A stretch of DNA of 64,000 nt, taken from the NCBI GenBank assembly GCA_015178975.1, contig WHVD01000061.1, positions 372,001-436,000 of the forward strand. Reading direction: 5' to 3'. Positions 47,186-59,299 of this stretch are shown one piece after another. The notes beneath the pieces are model-generated. The model ran no database searches and was not told the origin of the DNA. It saw only the letters and a program-made list of their open reading frames with translations. Position 1 is the stretch's first letter, and every line of letters starts with the position of its first letter. Both the position numbers and the translations under genes were made by a program. The stretch is from Hysterangium stoloniferum. Its lineage: Eukaryota; Basidiomycota; Agaricomycetes; Hysterangiales; Hysterangiaceae.

Positions 47186-47430
47186 TGTTAAGAACAGAAA
47201 ACTGACTGATGTTGGTAGACCAACAGGGACTGAATGGAAGGACTTGGCTTCAGCTTATATGCTGCACCCTTGCAAGTTACCGTTGGGTATCCTTAAATTT
47301 CAGGTGGGTGGAGAAACTAATCCTGTCAAATAGTCCTCTTGTTAAGTCACTGATCAGAAGCTGAAGGATAGTTGGGGGTCAAGAGCTCAGAGACTGAGAA
47401 TGAGCGAGTGCAAGCAAAGGTGAGGAGCGG
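47186..47430 (-). repeat. LTR-C relic, truncated
   Basis: Starts TGTTAAGAACAGAAAACTG and shows the decayed shared block at 47237-47272 (GCTTATATGCTGCACCC, where young copies have GTGCTGCGCCC). It breaks off where Tc1 transposon 3 begins. Confidence 0.8.
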
Positions 47431-47499
47431 AATGGTCAAGCCTGCTCATTGAAAAGGTTTTGTTGCTGATGATTATGATGCAATATATGCTACATTTTA

Positions 47500-48906
47500 A
47501 TACTTGGTATACCCTCTTTTGGCCTTTATTACTGCCTCAATCCTTCTTGGCATGCTTTCAATTAACTTCTGACACTCAGAAGCTGGTATATCTTCTCACT
47601 CCTTCTCTATCCTCTCCCACAACTCTAGAATCCCACTTGGTGCAGTGGCATACTGTCCCAGCTTTCTCTTCAAGAAATCCCATAGATGCTCAATTGGATT
47701 GAGGTCTGGGGACTCGGCAGGCCATGGTAGGACAGTCATTCCATGCTTTTCAAACCATTCCTTTGCCTTTTTGCAGGTGTGCTTTGGATCATTGTCCTGC
47801 TAAAAGATGATTTTAGCAGGGTCCAACTGGTAATACCTGATGCTGTTTTGTATATAGACTGTGGAATGTATAACATACCAAATCCAGTAATAATGAAAAC
47901 TAAACTAGCAAACATGAAATGAGATAAGTAAACATCAAACTTGGTGTTAGGAACGGGATGGAGTGGAGCAGAGTCCAAATTGTGACAGGTCATAAAACCA
48001 TAATGGGAATGGGGTGGGAGTGGAGTCCAAATCGCGACAGGTCATTTGACCATAATGGGAATGGGGCTCCCGTCATCATTTTCTGAAATAGAAATAATAA
48101 CTTTATGAGCATACATCCAATTGTAGATCAATGCCTCTTTTTTCACAGTTAGAGAGCTGTCGGGTTTTCTGAGTGGGGTCCAGTGACTAGTGTGTGGGAC
48201 AGGGTCAGAGATAGACAGGAGCAGAGTCCGGTGGGTATTCCAGTGACTGATACATGAAGTAACAAAGGTTGAGTGTGGACAGGTCTGACATCTGGAGTCC
48301 AGCAGGTATTTTGGTAAACTGATAATTGGTGCATATAGGGTGCGGGTGCATATAAGTTAGTTCCCAGAGTCCAGTGGGTTTTCCAGTCGTAACACCTTCC
48401 CCAGTCTTTTTCCATGCCCACTTCCTCCCATCTGAGCCAAGGTGATTTATTTTAGTCTCATCAGACCATATAACCCTGCTCCAGTCATCTCAAGTCCAGT
48501 ACTGGTGGGCCAAAGCAAATTCAAGCCTCTTCTTCATGTATCTCTTGGACAAATGTGACTTCTTCTTCTTCTTCACAACTGCTCTCATCCCTGCCTTCTT
48601 CAAGCTCCTCCAAACTGTCTGAGCTGATATAGGGTTGTTGATGATGGTCTGAAGTGTTTGGGCTATGTTAAATGCAGTTTCAGCCTTTCCAGAGCTGATC
48701 AGGTGGACTGCAAAATGGATGTTGGTAGCAGAGAGCTTTTTGGGACGACCTCCAGTTAATTTTGGGAGGGTAGGAAGGTATTTAGAGTGAAGTCTGGAGA
48801 TAGTACAAATGCTAATACCAGTGATTGAGGCAATGGATGGAGTGGAATGGCCAGCTTCAAGCTGGGAGATAATGTATTGTTGCTGATCAGGAGTGATGGA
48901 GTGCAT
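47500..48906 (-). pseudogene. Tc1 transposase with LTR-A fragment inserted
   Basis: The N-terminal part (48490-48906) is clean: HSITPDQQQYIISQLEAGHS, ITGISICTISRLHSK, and GMRAVVKKKKK. Then come VIWSDETKINHLGSDGRKWAW (first Asp) before 48394 and, after the LTR-A fragment, QQDNDPKHTCKKAK-type and [23 protein letters not shown] sequence (47820-47620). A segment is lost at the insertion. A stop precedes the second Asp. Not functional. Confidence 0.9.
47851..48394 (-). mobile_element. LTR-A fragment in Tc1 transposon 3
   Basis: Matches LTR-A from the TATATAGACTGTGGAAT region to the CGTAACA end; the first ~280 bp are missing, and no TSD is visible. An 80-bp foreign segment (about 48069-48148) breaks the stretch GGGCTC-GGTTAGAG. 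Confidence 0.8.
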
Positions 48907-49494
48907 GATGAATTGCTGGCAATGTAGAGATATGTATGAATATCAAAAGCGACTATAAATCAATAAGTCACATGACCATGTTGAATACAATCCAGAAAAT
49001 CATGTGATTTGGCAAGTTAATATAGCATATATTGCATCATAATCATCAGCAACAAAACCTTTTTAATAAGCAGGCCTGACTAAACTATTTGTAACGTGCC
49101 TAAAAATAGATATTATGTAATAATATTCTAGGCCATATTTCTCCACATGTTTAGCTATATACTGTGTTTTTTTTTGAAATTTCTCACTATTTTCTCTTCC
49201 CTGGTAGCAGCCTGCCAATATGCAAATGCCAAACATTGAAAAGGTTTTGTGAGTCACTGTAAAGTCAACACTTAGCTCAATCAACTGGGGGGCCAAAACA
49301 CTAAAAGTTGTAGAGTAAAGAGTTGTGGCTTCCTGGAATCTCGTTGTCAATGAGATCACTGGTGGTCACACGAGTTGACAGGACCACGGTGTATTGTCTA
49401 GAACTGAGACGGGATACAGGAGGTTACAGCGTACATGTTAAGTGCCGTGTCGGGAACTTATTCCGGAACTATCGGAAAGTCACCGGGAAGTCGG

Positions 49495-51084
49495 TGTTAT
49501 GTATTTTTAGGTTTTTCCGATTTTTAACCAATCTCCCCCTAAACAAATTGATAAAAACAAGTTCAAATGTACTTATATTGTGACGAAATTATTGTACAAT
49601 ACTCTCCTGAATTTAACCTAATTTTTACAATTTATTTCATATTTCTATGATTTATTTTGGGAGAACTATCGAAATTCTACTGTTTATTCTTTTTTAACTA
49701 AAAATCTTCGAAGTCGGCCTTCTGGCGCTTATTGCACAACGCGCGGGAATATTTGTCACAAAAGGTGACATTCGTCACAACGGTGACTGTCGTCACAACG
49801 GTGACTGTCGTCACAACGGTGACTGTCGTCACAACGGTGACTGTCGTCACAACGGTGACTGTCGTCACAACGGTGACTGTCGTCACAACGGTGACTGTCG
49901 TCACAACAAGTGACCGTCGTCACAAAATGCGACGACTTGTCACAAACGCGACACGCGCGGGAAAATTAAGTAATCAACACGCGCGCACAAAACTCAGCAA
50001 CTTCGCGACGCGCGAGAACATTACATCAGCATATATGCTACAATGGAAAGTAGCAGAAACTCCTGGAATATTCCAGCAGATTCCAGGTAAAATAGCTAAA
50101 AATAGGTAAAACAAGTAGCTAGAACATTCTCCCATGTCTCAGATTTTACTGTATATAAGGAGCTCTGCTCCACCACTGAAATATAACTTATTTTTAACCC
50201 ATTTACTACACCACATCAGTGTGCCACTGCATCAGCAGTTATATTCCACCCCTAGTTGGGCTGTTGGATAAATAAATACAAACACTTAGTCACCTCTAGT
50301 TGAGCTGCTGACCTAAGCTATCTCAGGATCCCTTTGCCACCTCTAGTTGAGCTTCTGGTAATAATCCTACCCCCTTGTCACCTCTAGTTGAGCTTCGGAC
50401 AAACAACTTGTTCCTCTTTTGCCACCTCTTAGTTGAGTAGCTGGCTATCCTTTATTACTAATCCACCTCTAGTTGAGTTGTTGGTTATCAGTTAAAGTAA
50501 TAAATATTTTAGGTTATATTGAGATTAGAAATACATATATTCTAATTTCTACCCGGTTTTTGGCATAAATAAATACTGAGAATATTCTTGCAGAATCCTT
50601 AAGACTACATTAAGATCCTGATAAGTTAGTATCACAGTAGACCCTGTAGGTTAGTGTAAATAAAGCATATATTAGCCAAATAGTGTTTTATTCTATATCT
50701 AATCTTTTGACCTGTTTATAAATATTTTTACTGTTTGATAAATAGTATAAAATATATATAAACTAGCTAGAATCGAAGTCGAATCTAGTTTCGGAATCAG
50801 TGAATTGTTATTCATATTTTAGTAGTGTTTTTACAGAAAAAGAACAAGCTTGCACAAGCAGCTCTCAAAACCTTCTTTGCGAAGTAGGGTGCATATATTC
50901 AAGTAAACTCTTGACTTCAGGGGTTCTAAGTCTATTTAGGCTGCCACTGATTAATATCAAATACTTAAATTATTTTACCTTGCAGTGAATTGAGTATTTG
51001 CACATTTTGATAGAGCATTGGACTCCTTTTTCGGAAAATAGTATTAAAATAAGGCTAATACATCACAAATTGGAATACATCACA
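49495..51084 (-). mobile_element. Solo LTR-E copy 3, complete, 1590 bp
   Basis: The TSD GTCGG lies at 49490-49494 and 51085-51089. The empty site is seen in the LTR-B at 3281-3825, which reads GGGAAGTTGGGAACTA without interruption. In its own direction the LTR goes from TGTGATGTATTCC to AATACATAACA. It contains the spaced motif array (50240-50480), a TATA box near 50152 and the minisatellite (49755-49930). Confidence 0.96.
49755..49930 (-). repeat. Hairpin minisatellite, about 9 units
   Basis: Same 18-bp frame as at 263-450, but the expanded unit has centre GACA (GTGACGACAGTCACCGTT, seven copies), with one GACG unit at one edge and one GAAT unit at the other. Confidence 0.95.
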
Positions 51085-51870
51085 GTCGGGAACTATTGGA
51101 TAGGGTCAGGACGTCGGCTTCAGCTTATGTGCTGTGCCTCTACGCAAACGCTCAAAGTCCTTAATTTCAGAGGTGAGACTTATAATGGAAGATACGGATA
51201 TTCAGAGTTCCGAAGAGTTCCAAATATCGAGCGTACAGAAAGACGGGAGAAGGAATAAGAAACTAAGTCAATATCAGATCTAAGGTAAAGTACAAATTCG
51301 CGGAAACTAATATAAGTCTACTCGTTATTGTACTACAAACTAAGACCATAATAAGATGGAAACGGAAATGTTCTTTAAACAGAAATACAATAAGACACAT
51401 TAGGGAGACAATATTCCGAAATGGGAATACAACAAACAAACGAGTGAATACTTGTCAACAGACAAATTACCAAATGTGGAACAAGGGAAGAACACGGATG
51501 ATACGGTAACTATAAGGTTCCGTAGTCGGAGATCGGAAGTCGGATATTGAAACATCCGGGAACGGGTTGTAACAGTACAGTAAGGTAAGAGAGAGAAAAC
51601 TACTAGGCTATATACATATATGATGTGGTCACATGCCAGAACAAAAGGAGTGGAACAAAGGAAACAAGAAACAAAGGGTGAACACATAACAAAGGAGTGA
51701 ACATGTAACAGGAACAATGAGTGAACGCATAAGACTGGGGCACCAGGCTTACACTTGCCAATGATGTCTTTGAGGGTATTAGAGGGAGAGTAATGTCAAA
51801 AGATAGTGTTGAAAAGTTGTCAGGAAATTTGTCAGGACCGGTCTTGTGACAGTTGTGGCATTGCCATTTC

Positions 51871-52428
51871 ATATTGATTCTGTCTATACCTTTTCCTCTT
51901 TAATCTTCACCATTAGCAAGATTGCACAGTACTTCAGAATCATAAATCTCATGACAGGTTTCAAACTACTTATTGATTGAAATACAATGGTGAAATAAAA
52001 TACTCTATACAGTTATATGGCATTTAATTTAGTACACTCTGTAGCTGGTTGTGGTTGATGACGCACTAAGATTACGATTTGGGGGCCCACTGCGCCCGTG
52101 GAAGCGACACGTGTTGGTTGTTGCACATTTGATGGTCTGGCTCATCTAGCTGCCGGGAAGTGGGACAATCCAGCAGGCTGCGGCAAAATAGCTTGATCAG
52201 GGGCTATGCGGCAAGCTAATTAGGTTACAAATAGAAGGTACACAGGATCTATTTGCAAGGGTTAGTACGTATTTGAATCGTCTGTCTCAGCTTTCCCATG
52301 GGTAAAACAGAAACTCAGTAAGTTTGATCAATGTCTAGTTTAACCAGATTAATAATGTTTTCGTATCCTACTTGGTCTTTAAAGTCCTTAAATAGTGCCA
52401 GTTCAGGCTTTTCAGCATTATAACCAAC
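51871..52428. other. Spacer upstream of nicotianamine synthase
   Basis: From about 52030 the base composition becomes host-like. The promoter of the next gene should be here, but I see no clear TATA box. No gene is supported. Confidence 0.4.
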
Positions 52429-53298
52429 ATGATCTACGACAGATGCCCCACTGAGCCATTCATAGAGGTAGTGCATCTATACGACAAGATCCTCGCACTC
52501 CCTTCACTCATCCCTTCCCCCCTCGTCAATGAAGTGTTCTCTCGGCTAGTGGAACTCTGCCTGCAGATCAAAATTCCCTCAAAGCATTTAATCGAGCATC
52601 TTGACGATGCATGCCTAGAGGAAAATAAATCGAAATTTGACGTCCGAGCACTCATGCAACGTGCAATGGAGGCGGAGGGATGTATGGAACGGTACTGGGC
52701 GAACATCATCCTTAATGCGTCCGAATCAGAGTCCGGCATCGTGAGCGCAATGCAATCCTTCTGGTATTGGGACAACTACTCCTTGTTGACGAACTACGAG
52801 CTCTACAGTTTATGAGCTGCAGGGTGTCTGTCGATGGAGAAGGTCGCCTTCATCGGTTCGGGACCACTGCCCCTGACCTCTATCATGGTGGGGGAGAGGA
52901 CTAGGGGCGAGGTTGTGCTTTACAACCGAGATATACAGGCCAACGCCATGGCTTCTTCTTGGGTCCAAAAACTTCCGAATCATGGCAATGGCCCCCATGC
53001 ACAATACACATTCCGCGATGCCGACGTGTGGGACATCACTCCCACAGAGTTCGAATCTTACGATGTGATCTGGATTGCGGCATCAGTGGGAATCGATGGA
53101 AAGGAGAAAAGAAGCATCGTAAACCATGTGAAGAAAGGTATGAGATCGGGTGCGTTTCTGGCTGTGAGGAGTGTAGAGATGGGCTGTTCTTTGCTTTACC
53201 CAGAAGTGGATCATGAGGAGTTGGCGAATATGGAAGTTATTAGACATGATTTACCGCCACAAGGGGTGGTGAATTCGGTCATCGTGTTAAGGGCATGA
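52429..53298 (+). pseudogene. Nicotianamine synthase with one in-frame TGA
   Basis: Nicotianamine synthase joins three aminocarboxypropyl groups of S-adenosylmethionine into the metal chelator nicotianamine. The N-terminal part reads YDKILALPSLIPSPLVNEVF and FWYWDNYSLLTNYELYSL. TGA follows at 52813-52815. The same frame continues AAGCLSMEKVAFIGSGPLPLTS, the SAM-binding hallmark, then YDVIWIAASVGIDGKEKRS, GAFLAVRSVEMGCSLLYPEVD and GVVNSVIVLRA. With the stop read as a sense codon the protein has 289 residues, near the usual length of fungal homologues. I found no intron that removes the TGA without losing conserved residues. The TGA sits where CGA (Arg) would fit. Confidence 0.85.
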
Positions 53299-54880
53299 GA
53301 CGATTAGATAGTTGAGGGCTATTGATAGACTAAGGGGTTTTCTTGTTGAATTGTCGGTCGGCTGATGTTCATACACGTAGATATATTTTAGACTTAGGAT
53401 GAGAAGCTCAGAAGCACATGCTAAGCTTGTGCCTCACATGGCAGACACATGACATATCAATAAAATGGTTTTAGATCCGGAGGGCTTCCCGAGGAAGTCC
53501 CATTCTGGGAGGCTCCTGGATATTATGAAATGTTTGTCTGGAGCCTGAAGTTGGTCCTTCAAGTTGAAGCTGGACACAGAGTTGTAAAAGGAACCAAGGC
53601 CAACAAGACCCCAGGAATAAGAAATCTGTGAGGACCAATGAGTATAATAAAATAGAGAGCAGATAACGTACTAGTGCTAAGCCCTGCTGAGTTGTAACAT
53701 TTAAGTCAGTTGTGCAGCTAGCCGACAGACCCATATGGTATCTTTCCAATTTTGTGTTAGACATATAAGGCGGCATCCACCCCTAAGTTTCATTTGGGTT
53801 AAATCTCGAGTAACGATCTTCGTGAATTTCCGATTGCCGTAATTATATATCCTCCGTCACTCGAGTGGATACATTGCAATTGACAACCAGTAGCCTGCCG
53901 TAGTGTCCAAGCTGTTTACTGAGGGTTTAAACATGGAGGCATTCTAGTAACGTATGAGTACCAATTTCCCAGAGTCTGCAGAAGTGGGATATTCTCTTTG
54001 GTTCGACAACTTCGCTCGCTTGAGTGTGAGAAAAGGTGATGTATGGCGACAAGGGGGAACCCCTGATGAGTCGTGCCAAGCTCGTCCTTCGTTTAGAGCC
54101 AATTAGAAGTCGGCTAAATTATCCCTTCCTAACAGAAATAGCCTGGCTTGCTTGGCTACTTGGGGAAATTTGGAAAGTATTAAAGGAAACTCGACTCTAT
54201 GAGAGGAATAAGGTCACAAAATATCCTAATAGCCCCCAACCAAACTTTGTATTGCAAGTGTTGACATGCAGAGAAATGCGTATCCCTCTCCCACTTCCCC
54301 TTCTCCCCTAAGTCGTCCTAGCAGCGGAGCTAGTGTCTTTCCACTTCAGATGATTTCTCTTTGCCGAAGATGGCTCTAATGTAAATGCTTTCTTCCACGA
54401 CCCCGGAGTTAATTTATGTATTAAATAGTCTCGACCAGACTAGAGATCGTCGTTAATGTGTTGAACAACATCAAGAAAGTATTAGGTCCACTATGATCAT
54501 TAGAATGCAATGCAATGTATCCAAATGTGACTTCTTGAATAGGGCAAAAATGCGCAAACATTCCTAGTATTTCAAGTTTCCATCCCAGAGAGATCTAACG
54601 ACATGCAAGTAAAATATGAGATAGTCCGGATCTCTTTAGCAAGGTCGGGAGTGAAGGTATTCGTTATAGTAGTGTATGCCCTAACAACAACAAAGTGTAC
54701 ACATCACGGTTCACCCTGCCGAAAATGCTCATGAGTGAAGTCAACTAAGCTGGAATAGATATTCAGGATGCATCTCGGTTTTGTCTTCAAACCCTTTGAG
54801 TCCCATCCAAGTCATGAATTATATTTGGGATTTGGAAACAATTTATGGCAAGGTAGACTACCATGTGGTTTATAATTAGT
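53299..54880. other. Intergenic, no supported gene
   Basis: Short ORFs (for example 54036-54311) resemble nothing known to me. Base composition is host-like and no LTR is recognised. Confidence 0.4.
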
Positions 54881-54950
54881 AGTCTATGATACTGAAGTGC
54901 GCGAGGGAATAGTTGACTTGGCATTATTAGATAAACTAGTTAGACTAGCG
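54880..54950 (+). repeat. Dispersed repeat shared with 15860-15960
   Basis: Both copies contain TAGTCTATGATA, GAAGTGCGC, AGGGAA and TTAGATAA in order. It is diverged and its function is unknown. Confidence 0.5.
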
Positions 54951-55419
54951 GTTTCAAATTCCATTTCCTGATGTGTGCATTTTTTCGAATATGAATAATT
55001 GATATTTGAAATCAATTATGCCTCAAAGCAAGGTTACACATGGGGAAATATCAGACATTGAAGAAATATTGGAGTCCATTGTTAAAACCAAATTTGACTT
55101 TATACCTCTTTGCTCAATCCCTTTAGGACGACGTACCAAAACCCTTGCTATCATTGAGGTGAGGAAAAGGTACCGATGGAGCATCTCTGTGTCCAAGTAT
55201 TTTACGTTAGCCATTAATTCTATTTTATTGAGAACCTCTTACACTTCCAAAAATTGACACAGCCTGGTCTAACCTTGTACACGAGAAGCTTTTCTTTGGG
55301 GGACAATTCTTTTAACCTTCTCATTATGCTTCAAAATGATCCCCTTCGGGGTAGTGAAAGCATTTTGGCCATAAACTTTCTTTATTGTATTCCAATATGA
55401 GAATACAAACCGCTAACAA

Positions 55420-55800
55420 TACAGATCACACAAGGAGATGGTCGTCATGTACAGAAAAATTCTTGTATAGGTGTCCGATCCTCAGGCTCTATCTGCCACA
55501 GTAATTCAATTGCCGCAAATATTGTTTTTGTGCGCTGGCAACCCCCTTGTCTGGATTTCATGTCGTCTTTAGGAAAAATATATATTATTGTTCATGTGAC
55601 TTTTGACTATTACAGCAATGACACATACCAATATAAACTTCACATCAGGGTACACCGAATAAAGTTCGCCAGGAAAAAGTGCGGCAGGTTGGTCCAGAAC
55701 GGTAACCTTGTAAAATCGCATCGAATTGCTTTGGAGTCGCTGGTCCTACACATGATCCAGGACGTCAATAAGTACAACTCGATAAAAAACACATGCCATC
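55420..55800 (-). pseudogene. Possible sulfotransferase-like P-loop relic
   Basis: On the minus strand 55700-55620 reads LDQPAALFPGELYSVYPDVKFIL. It resembles the conserved middle of the fungal Sulfotransfer_4 family (DWPACLFYKEL...YPDAKVILT). The P-loop part and the rest are not visible. This is a weak call from one motif. Confidence 0.25.
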
Positions 55801-56104
55801 GCTGATCTTGAACCACGCATTGAAATCATTTTTTCCCTTGCGTACAAGCGAATAAGTGTGATAGCAAGGACCAAACCAAGTATATCCGGTGCCTCACTGA
55901 GACTTGTGGTCTTTTGACATCGCGGTGGATTGCAGTTAACATTTCCTCAGCTCTGATGGTTCGAATCATTGCGTTCTACCCCTGTGCGACTGAGACCCAG
56001 GCATGTCACCTTGACTGGTGCTGGTGTTCTTATCTCAGACATGTGCATAGTCAACCCAGTTTGTGATGGGCGTTGTGCTGTAAGAGATGAAAGGTCAACG
56101 GTCA

Positions 56105-56313
56105 CGAGTCAGGACCGGGCCATGGGAAAGTGCCGCTGAGGGTGTCGCGACTGCTGTGACTGCTGTGAACACCTCAAAATGCCCTCAAAGATACATTTAC
56201 TTAGCATAAAAGATATAGTTTTGTATATATTCTTTATAATATATCAATCTGTGTACTGGGGCCCTGTTGATTTACTTTTAAGACTGGGTTTTGATGTTTA
56301 AAATTGTGAATTA
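56105..56313 (+). repeat. Dispersed repeat R1, interrupted by the long-TIR transposon
   Basis: Matches 24820-24990. Its continuation (TAACCCCTTTTCTAAGAG...) lies beyond the transposon at 61835-61870, where LTR-C cuts it off. Confidence 0.75.
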
Positions 56314-57161
56314 CAGCCATTTCAGTTACATAAGACCCGGAATCAAATTTGCGTACTATAAAAATCATAAAAATAAGAAAGTGTGATATCTTGTGAACAT
56401 GTAAATTCATGAAACTTTGTACCTATTTTTATACCATATGTGGCTATAATAATGCAATGTTAATCCTATAAAATATTGTTAAATTTGATGATGAAACACA
56501 CCTTTTTATAGGGGGAGTCCACCAATTATTGCAACTTTTCATATGAAGATGCTAATTGTGGACCATGCATTTGGAGGTTAATGTGTGTCAGAACCACTAT
56601 ACACCTCCCAGAGCATCCAACCTATATTGTCAGGAGGTGCTACACTAACTGACACAAGATATTGAGACACAAAGTACTTTTATTACAAGCTTATTAAACC
56701 CTTGTATATTGTATATTGCAATAGAGTCAACTCATACTATTTTTAATAAATATCACTCACTTCCAATATCGGAAAATGAGCCACAGATGTCATGCTGTAT
56801 AGAACTTTGCATGAGAATGGGATGATTTAAAATTCTGAAACTTGAGTAGTTTTTACTTAAATATAATTATAAAATTATGCAATAGCTTTTGTAATGATAT
56901 GTGGTTGACCTGCAGTTGAATCACAACTTTTGTTGTTGTCTATATGCATCAAGGAAAAATGCTAATTTAGAAGCATTTAATGTTCTGTAAAATCATAATA
57001 AATATATATAACTCTATATATAACTAAATATATTTAAGATAATATTTTGATAGATAGACAAGTGTTTGTTTTGCAAGAACAGCACTCTAACACACTATTG
57101 CTGTGACTGTCACAGGTGTGATGTGCTCGAAAAATTAATATTGTCCATCTCAACAGTCCAA

Positions 57162-58960
57162 ATGGCAAGAGGCCATGGTCGACCACGATCAATATCTGAG
57201 GATCCCAAGGGTTGTGCAGGATTCCCCCAGAGTTCTGCACAATCTAATGAAATTGATCCTAACAATATTGTCAAAGGCCAATGGATCCGTATTCCATCTG
57301 CACATGCTCAAGCATCTATGAATCAGGTCCAGGAAACAAAAAAAAAGCCATCTTATTCCAAACCCATTCTCCTATCTGTCCCTGAAGAAGTGGAAAGTGA
57401 TGGTACTGCCCTTGCTGTCTCTCCAGACCAGAACTCAGACACAGACTTTGTGCCCGAAAAGACATCCTCTATCCATGTTGGGTCATTGCAGGGTGTTGTA
57501 CATGATGAGAGTTCAGAGGAGGGAATGAATGATAATAGGAAAAGGATTAAGTCTGTGCAACTTCAAAGTATTTCAAACAAGAAGTCTGCACTAGCTGTAG
57601 AGGGTGAGTTTTATTTTGGTTTATATATATCACTTGTCCTAACAGTTTATCCTGGCAGATATTCAATTAAATGATCCAAGCTGGCAAAGTGGCACAATTT
57701 CCTATAGTCTACTTGTCATACCTTCGACAACTCCTTATCCCAAGATTATTGAAAAAATATTTGCAAAGGCCAAAGCATCAGAATGCAAGGCACGGAAAAG
57801 GCCCCATATTTCTGTTGTTATGTCAATGAACAAAAGGGTACCCTGCTCATTGGATAATGAAGAAGATTGGGCTCGCATTGTTGTGAACTATCGGAAAGAG
57901 GTAACCAAGAAAGGTGATGATGCATTTGCTGAAGTGAAATTTCCTGACAAGGTATGTACAGTATTATATTTGACAAAACATGGTTTAGCCTATACTTACC
58001 TATTGATAGTTTCTCCAGGACTTCTCCATTCGCAAAGTGCACCATGATAAGAATATGAAGCCATCTAATATATCAAAATCCAATAAAAAGACATTTAGCA
58101 GCAGTACCAATTATTTCAAAGATGAAACTGACACTGACACCTCAGGAAATGGCACAAAAAATGCAGATAATACTGTTGGTTACACAAGAAAATACCAGGA
58201 AATAGAATGACAACTTCTCTTGGAGTTGAAAAGCTGCCTCATCTGTGGAGTTGAAAAAAGATGCAAAATCAATAGATATAACCAACATATGGAGCTGAAT
58301 ATGATGCAGATCCGTGCTTGGGTTTTGGCTTTAGTGGGTCCTTATTTATTAGATTTTTGATTTTATTCGCAATATTTATTGTTATTTTTTAATCAGATTG
58401 ATTCTCCTAATACTGTTACAGTGAGGCAGCCACCAAAAGTGCCTTTGTTCAAGGACTTTCATCATGATTTCACAGAGACTTCAGAGCCAGTTCGCTGTCA
58501 AGGAGCACATGTGGTTCGAATGGCAGATCTTCCAAATTCTCACACCCTCCCTCCTCATCCTACAGTTCCAAACATCATTGTGAATCTGCCACATTATACA
58601 CCAAACCAATCTATATATAGAAGGAGATCTCGGCATCATAGCAATTCACAATGCAGTCCCTCTCCAGAAGTATCTAACAGAAGCAGTCCCGAAATGGCAC
58701 AAACAATCACTGCTGCAATCACAGTTCAGGAATGGCTAGAAAAGCTTCATGAAAATGGGACACTATCCTTAAATCTCTGGGAGAGCCTTTTGAAGAAATT
58801 CGAGGCTGAAGATTCACTCCAGTTGACTCTAGACCATCTGGCAACATTAACTAGGATGGAGGTAAAGGCAGGATTCAGTTTTACTATGTTTGAGTGCATT
58901 ACAGTTTATGAAGAGTTATGTAAAGCTGAAAAGGAGATGGGTTTCCACATGGTGAAATAA
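57162..58960 (+). pseudogene. Accessory gene of the long-TIR transposon, family not recognised
   Basis: Exons: 57162-57603, 57659-57951, 58019-about 58340, 58397-58960. Introns are GTGAGT...GGCAG and GTATGT...CCAG. The N-terminus RGHGRPRS resembles an AT-hook. The second exon reads SGTISYSLLVIPSTTPYPKI and HISVVMSMNKRV, probably a compact alpha/beta domain. The third has C-x2-C-x5-C with a following His (CLICGVEKRC), a possible zinc site, after one in-frame TGA at 58207-58209. The last exon ends in helices (TVQEWLEKLHENGTLSL, ATLTRMEVKAGFSFTM) that resemble a SAM-like domain. I do not know the protein; a DNA-binding accessory role is a guess. Confidence 0.6.
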
Positions 58961-59299
58961 TTGCCAATTCCAACATCTCTAACAATTGAACAGTGTTAGC
59001 AGCTCAATTATTATCGAACATTTGTTATGATACATTTTCTGATAAGTGCTAGCTAGAATTAGCTCAACTGGCATGACGAAAATCAACTTTTATGAAGATT
59101 CTATATCCCCTTCTACCTCATTGCCCAATGATCAGTTGTATTCCAGCTGACACTTCATGCTTGATGCACACTGCCATATTGATCAATAGTTGGGAAATAG
59201 TTTAAGGCACTGACATCTGAACCTGACATGTAAGTTGTGGACCAATTTCAGTATATTTGTATTCATAGGTATACATTCATATCTACCAGTATCCTGAAT

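Larger units (their letters stand above)
47431..49259 (-). mobile_element. Tc1/mariner transposon 3
   Basis: The right end is CACTG followed by TA at 49260-49261. Inner inverted repeats (47431-47500 and 49010-49080) share CTGATGATTATGATGCAATAT. The outer left terminus is missing, so the left boundary is approximate. It carries a broken transposase with an LTR-A fragment in it. Confidence 0.8.
49436..51574 (-). mobile_element. Solo LTR-B split by LTR-E copy 3
   Basis: Runs from TGTTAAGTGCCGTGTC to GGGTTGTAACA with TSD GTACA at 49431-49435 and 51575-51579. It is very like 3281-3825. The LTR-E insertion accounts for the extra length. Confidence 0.95.
49262..51870 (-). repeat. LTR-D-like relic split by LTR-B
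   Basis: Read in reverse, 49262-49330 matches the LTR-D near 31560-31640 and 51760-51800 matches 31530-31560. Between them are about 100 bp on the left and 180 bp on the right that I cannot assign, around the LTR-B copy. Confidence 0.45.

Noticed and set aside
52813..52815. TGA as selenocysteine or a changed genetic code
   Set aside because: TGA is used as a normal stop (for example FAHD1-like gene, 23702), fungi of this kind lack selenoproteins as far as known, and the other TGA codons here lie in decayed transposons.
54036..54311. Small host gene
   Set aside because: No intron, motif or homology I can see; length is within chance expectation.
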